DNA of 64,000 bases from Flavobacteriales bacterium (GTDB lineage: Bacteria > Bacteroidota > Bacteroidia > Flavobacteriales_F > PHOS-HE28), in assembly GCA_020635725.1 (NCBI GenBank), contig JACJZF010000011.1:71081-135080 (forward strand), written 5' to 3'. The position numbers and the translations under genes are program-made. Below the pieces are notes generated by a model, which searched no databases, was not told the DNA's origin, and saw nothing but the letters and a program-made list of their open reading frames with translations. Below, in pieces: positions 52,915 through 62,284 of the stretch (positions are counted from its first letter, which is position 1; each line of letters opens with the position of its first letter).

Positions 52915-55900
52915 AGGGCAGTTCTTTCACGGCAGGTTCAACGGATTCCGGCGTGGGCCATTCGCCATTCCAGCCCCACCCGATGGAGCGACGGATGCTG
53001 TTGAGCAGGCTCAGCAGCACGGGCAGCACAATGAGCGTGACGAACGTGGCGATGGCCAATCCATAGGCCACGGTGATGGCCATGGGGATGAGGAACTGGG
53101 CCTGGAAGCTCTTGTTGAGCGTGATCGGCAGCAGTCCCGCGACGGTGGTGAGCGAGGTGAGCAGAATGGGCCGAAGGCGGGACAGCGCGGCGCTGCGCAG
53201 CGCCTCGCCGAAGGGCATGCGCTCCTTCATGTTCGCATTGAAGGTGCTGATGAGCACGAGCGAATCGTTCACCATCACGCCGATCAGGGCGATCATGCCG
53301 AAGAAGCTGAAGAGGCTCACCTGCACGCCGTGGATCCAATGCCCCCAGCCGATGCCGATGAAGCCGAGCGGTATGCAGAGCAGCACCGTGAGCATCTGCC
53401 AGAAGCTGCGCAGCGTGATCACGATCATCGCGAACATGACGATGAGCGTGAGGGGAAGCACCCGGGCGGCGCTCGCTCCCACCTTGCGGCTCTGCTCGCC
53501 TTGCCCCTCGAAGCTGTAGCTCAGGCCCGGATAGCGGGCGAGCATGGGCTTGAGCACTTCCTCCGCCACCACGCTCTGCGCATCCGTGGCGCTCTGCGCG
53601 CTGCTGGCCAGGTCGGCCTCCACGCGCACTTCGCGTTTGCCATCCAGGTGGTTGATCGCTCGGATGCCGCGCTCGATGCGGTAGCTCACGAGCTCGCTGA
53701 GCGGGAACTGCCGACCATCGGCGGTGCGGATGCGCATGTCCTCCAAGTCGCGCAGGGAGGCCCGGGCGTTCTCGGCGTAGCGCACCCAGATCTTCACCTC
53801 GTCCTCACCGCGCTGCACGCGTTGCGTCTCCAGGCCGAAGAAGCCCTGGCGCACCTGAGCGGCCACCTCTTGCAAGGTGAGCCCCAGCAGCTGGGCCTGC
53901 TCGCGCAGCTTCAGCACCACCTCGCGGTTGCCGGGCTTGTCGCTATCCACCACATCGCGCAGCATGGGCAATTGGCTGAGCTCATCGCGCAGTTCGGCCT
54001 TCGCGGCATTCAACTCGGCCAGGTCGTTGCTGCGGAGCGAAACCGAGACCGGCTTGCCGAATGGCGTGGCCAGCCCGAAGGTGAGGTTCTGCACGCCGGG
54101 GAGCGCGCCCACACGGTCGCGCAGCCGGTTGGTGAGTTCCTCTGCACGGAAACCGCGCCGCTCGCCGTCGAGCAGGATGATGTTGAGCTTGCCCTGCTCC
54201 GCGCGCGGCCCGAGGATGGTCTGCACCTTGAGCACCACATCCATGCTGTCCTCACGCCCTGCGCTCATCTCATCATTCAGCTGCCACACGAGCCGTTCGA
54301 TGCCCTGCAGCTCCTGGAACACGATCGTCTCGCGCGTGCCGGTGACCATCTCGAGGTCCACGGCCACATCATCGCGCTCGATCACGGGGAAGAAGGTGGT
54401 GCGGATGACGCCCGCGCCCACGGAGCCGATCGTGAGCGCGAACAGGAAGAAGGCGATGCCGATCGTGAGCACGCGATGGCGCATGAAGCGGTCGAAGAAG
54501 GCGCCGTAGCGCTTGTCGCGCAATCGGCCCATCACCCCATCCATGTAAGCCTCGAAGCGGTTCTTGCTGCCGCGGCTGAGACCTTTGGAATGGGCCACGT
54601 GCGCGGGCAGGATGAAGGCCGCCTCGATGAGCGAGAACAGCAAGGTGGCGATGACCACGAAGGCGAGCGCCGGAGCGAAGTCGCCGAGCCTGCCCTCGAT
54701 GAAGAAGAAGGTGCTGAAGGCGGCGATGGTGGTGAGCACCGAGCTGATCACCGCGGGCAGCACCTTGTTGATGCCGTCGAACGCCGCGCGGATGGGAGGC
54801 GAACCGCGTTCGTATTCCTGATAGATGCTCTCGGTGATCACGATGCCGTCATCGACCAGGATGCCCACCACCAGGATCATCCCGAAGAGGCTCATGACGT
54901 TCACCGTGATGAAGCCGGGCGCCAGGATGAACATGCCGGCGAAGGCGATGGGGATGCTCAGGGCCACCCAGAAGGCGAGGCGCCAATTGAGGAAGAGCGC
55001 GAGGGTGATGAGCACGAGCGCGAAGCCTTGCAGACCGTTCTCCAGGAGCATGGCGATGCGCTGGCGCAGCACGGTGGTGGCATCGTTGATCAAGGTGGCC
55101 TTCACCGGGCCGCCCTGTTTGTTGAAGCCTTCCATGTAGTCGAGCGCGGCATCGGCGATGAAGAGGATGTCCTCGCTCACGGTGCTGCTCACGTTGATGA
55201 CCACGCTGGGCTGGCCGTTCACGTAATTGCGGGCAGGGTCGTCGGCCCAGGTGTCGCGCACGTCGGCCACGTCCCTCAGCCGGAGCACCCGGCCATCGGC
55301 ACCGTCACGCACCACCACATTCCGCAGGCCCTCAGCCTCCTGTTCCTTGTCGCGCACGCGAATGAGCAGCTCCTCATCCGAGGTCTTGATCTTGCCGCCT
55401 GTCACATCGAGGTTGGCGCCGCGCACCGCTGCCGCGGCCTGTGCGAAGCTGAGGTTGTTGGCGCGCAGGTCCGCTTCGCGGAAAGCCACTTCGATCTCCT
55501 CATCGGGGTAGCCCGTGACCTCCACCTTGCTGATGCCGCCGACCGAGCGCAGGTCCTGTTCGACGCGGCGGGCCGCCAGCTTCAGCGCTTTCAGGTCCAC
55601 GCCTTCACCGCTCAACGCGAAGGTGACCGCAGGCCTGATGTTCTCCAGCTTGAAGGTGCGTATCGGCTCCATGCCATCGGGCAAGGAGGGGATGCGCTCC
55701 ACGGCGTTCTTCACATCCTGGAGCACCACGTCCACATCGTATCCCTTGATCACCTCCACGGTGATGATCCCGCCGTTCTCCTGGCTCACGCTGCTGATGC
55801 GCTCCACGCCGCTCACGCCCTTCACATCATCCTCGATGCGCAGCACCACGCCCTCCTCCACCTCTTCCGGCGCTGCTCCGGGGAAGATGATCTGCACCTG

Positions 55901-56038
55901 TATCGTGCGGCTCTCCACCTCCGGGAAGAGGGAGCTGCGCGTGGCCCTCAGTCCGAAGAACCCGAAGATGAAGATCAGCACCATGACGGCATCCACCGCC
56001 ACGGCGTACTTGATGAAGTATGCGGTGAGCCCTCTCAT
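52886..56038 (-). CDS. RND-type efflux transporter inner-membrane pump
   Basis: 1050 residues, normal for AcrB-type proteins. Twelve membrane segments with two large periplasmic loops are evident. The N terminus (VMVLIFIFGFFGLRATRSSLFPEVE), the TM4 proton-relay helix (FGMILVVGILVDDGIVITESIYQEYERG, with two adjacent Asp) and the second half (LFSFFGMIALIGVMVNDSLVLISTFN) are recognisable. It exports hydrophobic compounds using the proton gradient. Downstream of the adaptor (four-base overlap) and upstream of tolC. Substrate unknown. Confidence 0.95.
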   Translation of the reverse strand: MRGLTAYFIKYAVAVDAVMVLIFIFGFFGLRATRSSLFPEVESRTIQVQIIFPGAAPEEVEEGVVLRIEDDVKGVSGVERISSVSQENGGIITVEVIKGYDVDVVLQDVKNAVERIPSLPDGMEPIRTFKLENIRPAVTFALSGEGVDLKALKLAARRVEQDLRSVGGISKVEVTGYPDEEIEVAFREADLRANNLSFAQAAAAVRGANLDVTGGKIKTSDEELLIRVRDKEQEAEGLRNVVVRDGADGRVLRLRDVADVRDTWADDPARNYVNGQPSVVINVSSTVSEDILFIADAALDYMEGFNKQGGPVKATLINDATTVLRQRIAMLLENGLQGFALVLITLALFLNWRLAFWVALSIPIAFAGMFILAPGFITVNVMSLFGMILVVGILVDDGIVITESIYQEYERGSPPIRAAFDGINKVLPAVISSVLTTIAAFSTFFFIEGRLGDFAPALAFVVIATLLFSLIEAAFILPAHVAHSKGLSRGSKNRFEAYMDGVMGRLRDKRYGAFFDRFMRHRVLTIGIAFFLFALTIGSVGAGVIRTTFFPVIERDDVAVDLEMVTGTRETIVFQELQGIERLVWQLNDEMSAGREDSMDVVLKVQTILGPRAEQGKLNIILLDGERRGFRAEELTNRLRDRVGALPGVQNLTFGLATPFGKPVSVSLRSNDLAELNAAKAELRDELSQLPMLRDVVDSDKPGNREVVLKLREQAQLLGLTLQEVAAQVRQGFFGLETQRVQRGEDEVKIWVRYAENARASLRDLEDMRIRTADGRQFPLSELVSYRIERGIRAINHLDGKREVRVEADLASSAQSATDAQSVVAEEVLKPMLARYPGLSYSFEGQGEQSRKVGASAARVLPLTLIVMFAMIVITLRSFWQMLTVLLCIPLGFIGIGWGHWIHGVQVSLFSFFGMIALIGVMVNDSLVLISTFNANMKERMPFGEALRSAALSRLRPILLTSLTTVAGLLPITLNKSFQAQFLIPMAITVAYGLAIATFVTLIVLPVLLSLLNSIRRSIGWGWNGEWPTPESVEPAVKELPYENLEDHRA

Positions 56039-57159
56039 GGCTTCACAGGTGCTACGCGCATTCCCTCGTAGGCGCCGCTGAGCCGGTCGGTCACCACGGC
56101 CTGGCCATCGACCAGCCCGCGCACCACGGCTTGCTCCACACCTTGGTGCAGCACCTGCACCGGGGCCTTCTGCAAGGCGGAGTCGCGCACCACGTACAAG
56201 GCGTCATCGGGCAGCAGGGCGCCGCGCGGCACGCCCACCGCGTTGGCGATGGTGCCGCCCTCGATGGACCCGCTCAGGTATTGCCCGTCGCGGAGTCCCT
56301 GGCCGCTCACCGCCACATAGATCTTCACGGTCTGTGTGGTCGCATCGATGCTCTCGCCGATCCGGATGATGCGCCCGACCCAGCTGCCTGGCCCCTCGTT
56401 GCTGCGGAGCCGCAGCGTATCGCCCACCTGCACCAAGGCCAGCTCGCCCGCGCCCACGGCGGTTTCCAGTTCCTGGGAGCCGGGCGCGATGAACTCGCCC
56501 AGGCGCGTACCGGGTGTAACGATGGTGCCGGGCTCCACGCCCGCCGAAGTGACCACACCATCGAAGGGCGCCGTGATGACATACTTGTCCTTGCGCTCGT
56601 ACAGCGCGCGGATGCCGTAGTACTGATCGAGCACGCCCCGGCCCGCGAGGTAGTTGCGCTCCTGTTCGCTCGCCAGCTGCGGCAGCTCAGGCAGCGCGCC
56701 ATCCACCGGCACGTTCTTCAAGTACGCCTCCCACTTGGGCGCCTGCTCGGGCATGTCGATGCGCATGTCGGGCACCAGCTGCACCAAGGCCCGCAGGAAG
56801 GCGCTCTGCTGCGCGTTGATCTGCGCGCGCACCTCGCCATCGTCGATGCGCAGGAGCACCTCACCGCGGCGGAACGTGCTTCCCTCGCGGAAAATCCTTC
56901 CGGTGCGCTGCAGCGATCCGCTGACCTCTGCGGTGATCACCATGCGGTCCGTGGCGCGCACGCGGCCGGTGACCGGGATGCTGAGACGCACAGGGCCGTT
57001 GGTCGCCGTGATCACACGCACGGCGCGCACGGCAGCAGGCGCTTCGCTTCGCGGAGGCGAGCTGCGGCTGTCCTTGAGCTTGTTGCAGGTGACCACGCCG
57101 CCTACCATCAGCAGCAGGCCCAGGACGATGGTCATCCTTCGTTTCGTGAGTTCGTTCAT
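56035..57159 (-). CDS. RND efflux periplasmic adaptor (membrane fusion protein)
   Basis: 374 residues from MNELTKRRMTIVLGLL. One N-terminal hydrophobic segment with GGVVTC gives a possible lipid-anchored Cys. Barrel and lipoyl-like halves are visible (VITAEVSGSLQRTGRIFREG, then YVITAPFDGVVTSAGVEPGTIV), separated by a helical hairpin. It bridges the RND pump to TolC. The first codons overlap the tetR stop (ATGA) and the end overlaps the pump gene. The longer frame upstream is rejected because it covers tetR. Confidence 0.93.
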   Translation of the reverse strand: MNELTKRRMTIVLGLLLMVGGVVTCNKLKDSRSSPPRSEAPAAVRAVRVITATNGPVRLSIPVTGRVRATDRMVITAEVSGSLQRTGRIFREGSTFRRGEVLLRIDDGEVRAQINAQQSAFLRALVQLVPDMRIDMPEQAPKWEAYLKNVPVDGALPELPQLASEQERNYLAGRGVLDQYYGIRALYERKDKYVITAPFDGVVTSAGVEPGTIVTPGTRLGEFIAPGSQELETAVGAGELALVQVGDTLRLRSNEGPGSWVGRIIRIGESIDATTQTVKIYVAVSGQGLRDGQYLSGSIEGGTIANAVGVPRGALLPDDALYVVRDSALQKAPVQVLHQGVEQAVVRGLVDGQAVVTDRLSGAYEGMRVAPVKP

Positions 57160-57767
57160 GCGCGGATGGATCGGATGATGAATTCGGCCACGGATTCGCG
57201 GCGTTTGATGATCATACGGCGGAAGGCCTCGTCGTTCATGCCATGGATGTGCATGAGCATGGGCCGTGCGATGAAGGGATGCGCGCACAGAGCCATCATG
57301 TTCACGAGCAGCTCGCGCGGATCGATATCGATGATCTCGCCGCGCGCGTGGGCATCCTCCACCAGCTTCACGAAGCGCTGCCTGCTCTTCATGCCCCGGT
57401 CGATGAAAGGCCGCAGGCCCTCCGGGTCGCGGTTCATTTCCTGCGCGATGAACAGAGGCAGCATCGGATCCTCGATCATGCGGTCCATGTAGGCCGCCAC
57501 GAAACTCCGGATGCCATCGAAGAGGCCGGGGCTCTCTTTCAGGCAGCCCCAGATGCAATCGAACTGCTTGTGCGCGCTGCCTTCGAAGACTCCCTCGAAC
57601 AGGCGCTGCTTATCGCGGAAGTAATAGTGCAGCAGGGCCTTGTTGATGCCGGCCTCGTCGGCCACCTCCTGCATGCGCGCCGCCGCCATGCCCTTGCGGG
57701 TGAACACCGTTCGCGCCGCCGCGAGGATGCGCTGCTCGGTGCCTGCTTCCTTCTCTGGCCGTGACAT
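57156..57767 (-). CDS. TetR/AcrR-family repressor of the efflux operon
   Basis: 203 residues. The N-terminal helix-turn-helix is typical: EQRILAAARTVFTRKGMAAARMQEVADEAGINKALLHYYFRDKQ in segments around residues 10-55. The C-terminal ligand domain is less conserved. It is the first gene of the four-gene efflux operon, so it probably controls its own transcript and the pump together through the palindrome just upstream of its ATG. Confidence 0.93.
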   Translation of the reverse strand: MSRPEKEAGTEQRILAAARTVFTRKGMAAARMQEVADEAGINKALLHYYFRDKQRLFEGVFEGSAHKQFDCIWGCLKESPGLFDGIRSFVAAYMDRMIEDPMLPLFIAQEMNRDPEGLRPFIDRGMKSRQRFVKLVEDAHARGEIIDIDPRELLVNMMALCAHPFIARPMLMHIHGMNDEAFRRMIIKRRESVAEFIIRSIRA

Positions 57768-57774
57768 GCGGCCG

Positions 57775-57795
57775 CAATATTAACCAAATGGTTAA
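57775..57795 (-). promoter_or_regulatory. Operator and -7 box of the efflux operon
   Basis: TTAACCAAATGGTTAA (57780-57795) is a perfect 7-base inverted repeat around AA. The -7 box TAATATTG (57775-57782, minus strand) overlaps it by three bases and is followed by CGGCCGC and the tetR ATG. A bound repressor would sit directly over the promoter. Confidence 0.7.
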
Positions 57796-57835
57796 ACCAA
57801 GGAGTCAACCCGGTCCGAAGGTTCAGTCTGGGGGC

Positions 57836-59170
57836 TCACCGGATCCACTCGACCTCCACCCGGCGCTCACCGGGATCGCGGCCCACGCTGCGGCTATCGC
57901 CGTAGTAATTCACGAGCAACCGGTCCGACGCGATCCCGCGTTCGAGCAGGTACGCGCGCACGGCCTTGGCGCGCTGCTCGCTGAGCCAGAGGTTGCGGGC
58001 CGGATCGCCGCTGCGGTCGGTATAGCCGGTGATGAGCACGCGTTCCTGCGGGAAGCGCGCCAGCTGCTCGAAGACCTCGTTGAGCAGCACGCGTTGATCG
58101 GGCTCCAGGTCGGTGCTGTTGCGCTCGAAGCGCACAGTGATGTTGAGCCCGGTAAGGGCGGCGAGGTTGGCCGACGGGTTATCGGATCCGGTACCGACGT
58201 GCAGCTCGCCCACTTCCAGCTCGATGCCCGTGATGCGGTCCTCCATATCGTCCATGCGATCGCGCAGCTCCCAGAGCTCCTTGCGCTGGTCCAGGCGGTC
58301 GATCCGCTCATTGATCGCGTCCAGCTCCTCCTTCAGCCAACGGTCACGCTTCCGCACCTTGGCGCCAGTGGGCACGGGCGCTGGCGCGGGCTGGGAGAGC
58401 GCTTGCAAGGAGGCTTGCGAGAGCACGGGCTCCAGGCCAGCGCCACCGCTGGCATCGGCCAGGCGCAGGTCGAGGGCGCACAGGAAATTCTGCTCGTCGA
58501 ACACGGTGCCGCAGGTGCTGTTGATGCGCACCGTGGTCCCCGGCGATGCGGGCGATGGCCCGATGACCGCCACGGTGCTCAGCGCGAGCAGATCAGCGCG
58601 CAGCTGCCGCTCCAGTTCCTCGCGCTGCGTGCGGACGTAGAAGTAGATGGCCAGGTACTTGTCTTGCTCCGCGCCGCCATCCACACCGAAGCGCGCCTGG
58701 CTCCAATCGATGCGAAGCAAGCGGTCGAGCTGCTCCTGCGTCGATGGCGTGAGCCCCGTGAATGCGACATCGGCTCCCAAGGATTCCACGGCGGCGGCGA
58801 TCATGCCGTTGAGATCCCGTGTCATGGCCTCGGCGCCCTGATCACCCTTCACGCCGTCGCGGGTGAAATGCACGCGTGCATCGAGGTAGGCCCCGATCCC
58901 CGCCTCGATCAAGCGATCCAGGAGGACCTTGCGTTCGACCTGCTCCGCGCGCATTCGCTGCAGCACGAACTCCGCCTGGCCGTCATCGACCCCGCGCCAG
59001 ATCGCACGGAAGAGCGGCACGGTATCACCGCTCTCCTCCCACGCCGCCTCCACGATCACATCGTTGCCGACGCTCGTGCCGTTGAGACCGATCGATTGCG
59101 CGCTCGACATCGTATGGAACAGGGCGCCCGAGGCGACCAGCAGGGCACGCAGCGAATGCACCAGGCTCAT
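57836..59170 (-). CDS. OmpA-family protein with coiled coil
   Basis: 444 residues from MSLVHSLRALLVASGALF (signal peptide, cleavage near SSAQ). The middle has a charged coiled-coil region (RDRWLKEELDAINERIDRLDQ, about 290-340). The C-terminal OmpA domain carries the peptidoglycan-binding segment VLITGYTDRSGDPARN and LSEQRAKAVRAYLLERG. It would attach the outer membrane to the cell wall. The start overlaps the stop of the preceding gene (ATGA), so the two are coupled. Confidence 0.88.
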   Translation of the reverse strand: MSLVHSLRALLVASGALFHTMSSAQSIGLNGTSVGNDVIVEAAWEESGDTVPLFRAIWRGVDDGQAEFVLQRMRAEQVERKVLLDRLIEAGIGAYLDARVHFTRDGVKGDQGAEAMTRDLNGMIAAAVESLGADVAFTGLTPSTQEQLDRLLRIDWSQARFGVDGGAEQDKYLAIYFYVRTQREELERQLRADLLALSTVAVIGPSPASPGTTVRINSTCGTVFDEQNFLCALDLRLADASGGAGLEPVLSQASLQALSQPAPAPVPTGAKVRKRDRWLKEELDAINERIDRLDQRKELWELRDRMDDMEDRITGIELEVGELHVGTGSDNPSANLAALTGLNITVRFERNSTDLEPDQRVLLNEVFEQLARFPQERVLITGYTDRSGDPARNLWLSEQRAKAVRAYLLERGIASDRLLVNYYGDSRSVGRDPGERRVEVEWIR

Positions 59171-59610
59171 GGCCGTTCCGGTGTCCAGACGGCAGCGGCC
59201 TCCTGGATCCGCATCCGCGACCAGGACCAGGCCTCCTCGCGCGATGCAGCCACGTGGAAGGGGAAACGCGGGCGATGCACCTGACGGAACAGCTCGAGCT
59301 GGCGTTGACACACGGTACTGGTGGTGTAAACCACGACCGGGTGACCCTGGGCGCGGCATATCCGCACCAGCAAGGCACGCGCATCATCCTCAATGGCCAC
59401 GTCGGGCGCATGGTCGATCATCACCGGCACACGACCGGTGCCGTCGAGCGCGCCGATCAGCCGGATCATCTCCTTCATTTCCTGGCGCCGCAGGTAGGCG
59501 TGGTCGGCCAGCACCAGATGCAGCACGCCCGTATCGCGCCACAGCTCGAAGGGCTGCTGGAAAACCGGTGGCTCCCACATGTTCACGCCGAAATCTAGAT
59601 CGGTATCCAA
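59167..59610 (-). CDS. Hypothetical protein, STAS/SpoIIAA-like (DUF7793-like)
   Basis: 147 residues, no signal peptide. The alternating strand/helix pattern (GVLHLVLADHAYLRRQEMKE, MIRLIGALDGTGRVPVMID, then DDARALLVRICRAQGHPVVV) is like the STAS-type proteins common in Bacteroidota. Function unknown. It overlaps the OmpA-family gene by four bases. A start at the second Met (residue 11) is possible. Confidence 0.6.
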   Translation of the reverse strand: MDTDLDFGVNMWEPPVFQQPFELWRDTGVLHLVLADHAYLRRQEMKEMIRLIGALDGTGRVPVMIDHAPDVAIEDDARALLVRICRAQGHPVVVYTTSTVCQRQLELFRQVHRPRFPFHVAASREEAWSWSRMRIQEAAAVWTPERP

Positions 59611-59661
59611 CGCACCGAGCTCGACGCGGATGCGCGATGTGAACAGCGATCGTGGAAAAGC

Positions 59662-61332
59662 CTATCGCGCCAGCACCTCCGGCACCACCTGCCCGATGGA
59701 GGCATCAGGCGGCGCCATGCCGACCAGCGCGCACACGGTAGCCGCCACATCGGTGATGGCTGTGGGCCGGAGCACCTCGCCCTTGGCCACGCCTCGGCCG
59801 AAGAAGATCACCGGCACCTGCGTGTCGTAGCTCCAAGGCGACCCGTGCTCGGTTCCCATGCGCGGCATGCCGGGCCATGCGGTGAGGTGGCTCGGCCGTA
59901 GGATGAAGCACACATCGCCGCTTCGTTCCTGGAAGAAGCCGCGCTGAACCATGGCCGCTCGGTCATTGGACAAATCAGCCCCGCGAAGCTCCGTGGCCGT
60001 GTACGCCTCCGCGATGCCGGGCACCATGCGCAGCGCCTCGGCCGCGATGCGTTGCGCCTCGGCCCGATCGACGCGCCGGGCCGCCAGCAGCGAATCACTC
60101 AGGAAGAACTGCTCTTTCACGCGCTTGCGCACCCAGGGGCCTGCGCCGTAGCGCTCGGTGAGCGCCGTTTCCACCGCGTTCACCAAGGCGGTGCTCTCGA
60201 CGTACCCCGCGCTCGCCTTCTCTGAAGCAAGCCACGCTGGCACGTCCACGGCGCCATGGTCGGCGGTCAGGAAGAGCGTGTAGCCATCCTTGCCGATCCG
60301 TCGGTCCAATTCGGTCAGCAGGCGCTCCAACTCGCGATCCAGCCGCAGGTACATGTCCTCCACCTCGATGGAACGCGGCCCTGTCGCATGGCCGATCTCA
60401 TCGGTGGCGCTGTAACTGATGGCCAATAGGTCCGTGATCGCATCGGTGCCCATGCCCTCGCCATCGAGCGCGGCGAGCGCCAGGTCGGTGGTGATCACCA
60501 GGCTTCCCGGAATCAGCTTCATGAGCTCCATGTTCCCGCCACTTGCCGCGAAGGCCTTGGGCACATCGAGCGGAAGCATCGCCTTCACCTCACCGGGCAG
60601 CAGCTCTTCATAGGGGTTGTCGTCAGGAAGCACCTCGTGGTACCGTTCGCGCGGAAGCAGCGGTTCCCACATCTTGCTCAGGTGCTCATTGGCCCGATCG
60701 CGTGCGTTGAAGGCCTTGAGCCAGGCAGGCAGGCTATCCGTGTACCAGGTGCTGGTCCCGAATTGCCCGGCGGCTTCCTCGAAGAACCAAAATGCGGCAT
60801 CGCCGGTGCGACCGATAGGCAGGATCGCGCTTCGGTCCTTCATAGAAACTCCTATCGTGCGGCTCCTGCCGTCGAAGCGCCGCTCCAGCTCATCGGCGAT
60901 GGTGGATGCGTACAGATTGACTGGCGAGCGCTTGCTCTTGGGACCGTTGCCGCCCACGCCCATCACGTTGTCGTCCTGGACACAGTTCACCCAGCGGCCA
61001 TCGGCACGGAAGAACATGTCGTTGGCCACGATGCCATGGTCGCGCGGGGTGGTGCCCGTGTAGATGCTGGCATGGCCCGGTCCGGTGTGCGTGGGCGCGT
61101 AGTTGTATCGGGCATCGCGCTGGAAGGAGCCCTCGCGGATCAAGCGCTTGAATCCGCCTTCTCCGAAGTTGTCCCAGTAGCGGTAGATGTAGTCGGTACG
61201 CATCTGGTCCACCACCACCCCTACCACCAGCTTCGGTGGCGCTTGCCAGGTGGGCTCCTGCGCACAGGCGCTGGCAGCCACGAGCAGCAGTGCGAGCACG
61301 GATCGTGAACGGAGGTCGGGGGTCGAGATCAT
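59662..61332 (-). CDS. PafA-type alkaline phosphatase / phosphodiesterase-family protein
   Basis: 556 residues from MISTPDLRSRSVLALLL (signal peptide, cleavage near ACAQ). It is a member of the PafA branch of alkaline phosphatases, which use a threonine nucleophile. Asp42 (VVDQM) is a metal ligand, Thr83 in APTHTGPGHAS the nucleophile, Asn104 in IVAND a substrate contact, and the K-x-R pair is in SMKDRSAIL. Later metal ligands are in SYSATDEIGHATGP and FLTADHGAVDVP. It hydrolyses phosphate monoesters at the cell envelope. The start overlaps the crcB stop by four bases; longer frames cover crcB and are rejected. Confidence 0.92.
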   Translation of the reverse strand: MISTPDLRSRSVLALLLVAASACAQEPTWQAPPKLVVGVVVDQMRTDYIYRYWDNFGEGGFKRLIREGSFQRDARYNYAPTHTGPGHASIYTGTTPRDHGIVANDMFFRADGRWVNCVQDDNVMGVGGNGPKSKRSPVNLYASTIADELERRFDGRSRTIGVSMKDRSAILPIGRTGDAAFWFFEEAAGQFGTSTWYTDSLPAWLKAFNARDRANEHLSKMWEPLLPRERYHEVLPDDNPYEELLPGEVKAMLPLDVPKAFAASGGNMELMKLIPGSLVITTDLALAALDGEGMGTDAITDLLAISYSATDEIGHATGPRSIEVEDMYLRLDRELERLLTELDRRIGKDGYTLFLTADHGAVDVPAWLASEKASAGYVESTALVNAVETALTERYGAGPWVRKRVKEQFFLSDSLLAARRVDRAEAQRIAAEALRMVPGIAEAYTATELRGADLSNDRAAMVQRGFFQERSGDVCFILRPSHLTAWPGMPRMGTEHGSPWSYDTQVPVIFFGRGVAKGEVLRPTAITDVAATVCALVGMAPPDASIGQVVPEVLAR

Positions 61333-61700
61333 GATGCGGTGCGGGCCATGAGGAAGAACAGCGCGATGCATGCGAGGACGCTGATGCCGATGTTGAGCGC
61401 GGCCATCCAGACATGCCCTTCGCGATAGAGGAGGAAGTTCTCGTAGCTGAAGGTGCTGAAGGTGCTGAAGCCGCCGCAGAACCCCACCGCCAGGAAGGCT
61501 TTCACCGCATCGCGGCCCTGCAGGTCGCCTTGCATGCGCAGCACCAGCCAGGCGAGGAGCCCGCTCGCAAACACATTCGCCAATAAGGTGGCCCAGGGGA
61601 AAGCGCCTTGCACGCCGCTGGCGATGATGCCGCGCGAGACCGCATAGCGCGCCACGCTGCCGAGCCCGCCACCCAGGAAGATCGCCAGCCAAGTGTTCAT
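61329..61700 (-). CDS. crcB: Fluoride channel protein CrcB/FluC
   Basis: 123 residues with four membrane helices, typical of the dimeric fluoride exporter. Diagnostic motifs are GGGLGSVARYAVSRG near the N terminus and GFCGGFSTFSTFSYEN in the third helix, whose Phe residues line the fluoride path. It overlaps its neighbours on both sides by four bases (PAP2 gene upstream, phosphatase gene downstream). Confidence 0.95.
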   Translation of the reverse strand: MNTWLAIFLGGGLGSVARYAVSRGIIASGVQGAFPWATLLANVFASGLLAWLVLRMQGDLQGRDAVKAFLAVGFCGGFSTFSTFSYENFLLYREGHVWMAALNIGISVLACIALFFLMARTAS

Positions 61701-62284
61701 GCCGCCGAAGTTCGTGCCTTGAGCACGAAGCGGCGAAAGATGAGGACGCCAAGTGAACCGATCATTGCCCCGTAGAGCGCGCCCACCAGCACATCGCCCG
61801 GGTAGTGGACTCCCAGATAGACCCGGCTGTACGCGATGAGCCCAGCCCATGCGAGCAGGGCCGCCACCGCCCAGCGCGGCGTGCAGCGCAGCACACCGAT
61901 CATGAAGACCGCGATGGCGAAGTGGTTGCTGGCATGCGAGGAGACGAAGCCGAACTGACCTCCACAGCCTTCGGGCACCAGATGCACGAGCCCGGCCAGC
62001 GCCGGTTCATGGCAAGGGCGCAAGCGTTGCACGGTCTCCTTGAAGAGCATGACCGAGCCCTTGTCGCTGCAGAGGATCATGAGCCCGATGAGCGGCAAGG
62101 ACCAGAGCATTGCCTTGTCGCCATGCCGTTTGATGATGAGCCAGAGGAAGAAGGCATAGAGCGGGAACCAGAGGATCATTTCGCTGGCGCCTTCCATCAG
62201 CAGATCGAGCGGGCCCGTATGCGCGCCGTTGATGGCCAGGAAGGCCGAGCGGTCCAAGGCGTCCAGGTCCTGCCAGAGGCTCAT
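61697..62284 (-). CDS. PAP2-family membrane phosphatase
   Basis: 195 residues starting MSLWQDLDALD (ATG overlapping the obgE stop by four bases). About five membrane helices. The three PAP2 signatures are present in the expected order: KETVQRLRPCHEP, then SSHASNHFAIA, then YSRVYLGVHYPGDVLVG. It probably dephosphorylates undecaprenyl diphosphate or lipid phosphates at the outer face of the membrane. Confidence 0.9.
   Translation of the reverse strand: MSLWQDLDALDRSAFLAINGAHTGPLDLLMEGASEMILWFPLYAFFLWLIIKRHGDKAMLWSLPLIGLMILCSDKGSVMLFKETVQRLRPCHEPALAGLVHLVPEGCGGQFGFVSSHASNHFAIAVFMIGVLRCTPRWAVAALLAWAGLIAYSRVYLGVHYPGDVLVGALYGAMIGSLGVLIFRRFVLKARTSAA

Noticed and set aside
52847..56071. 1074-codon open frame on the plus strand opposite the RND pump
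   Set aside because: Low-complexity His/Glu/Asp-rich shadow of the pump gene; no domain recognised and no promoter.
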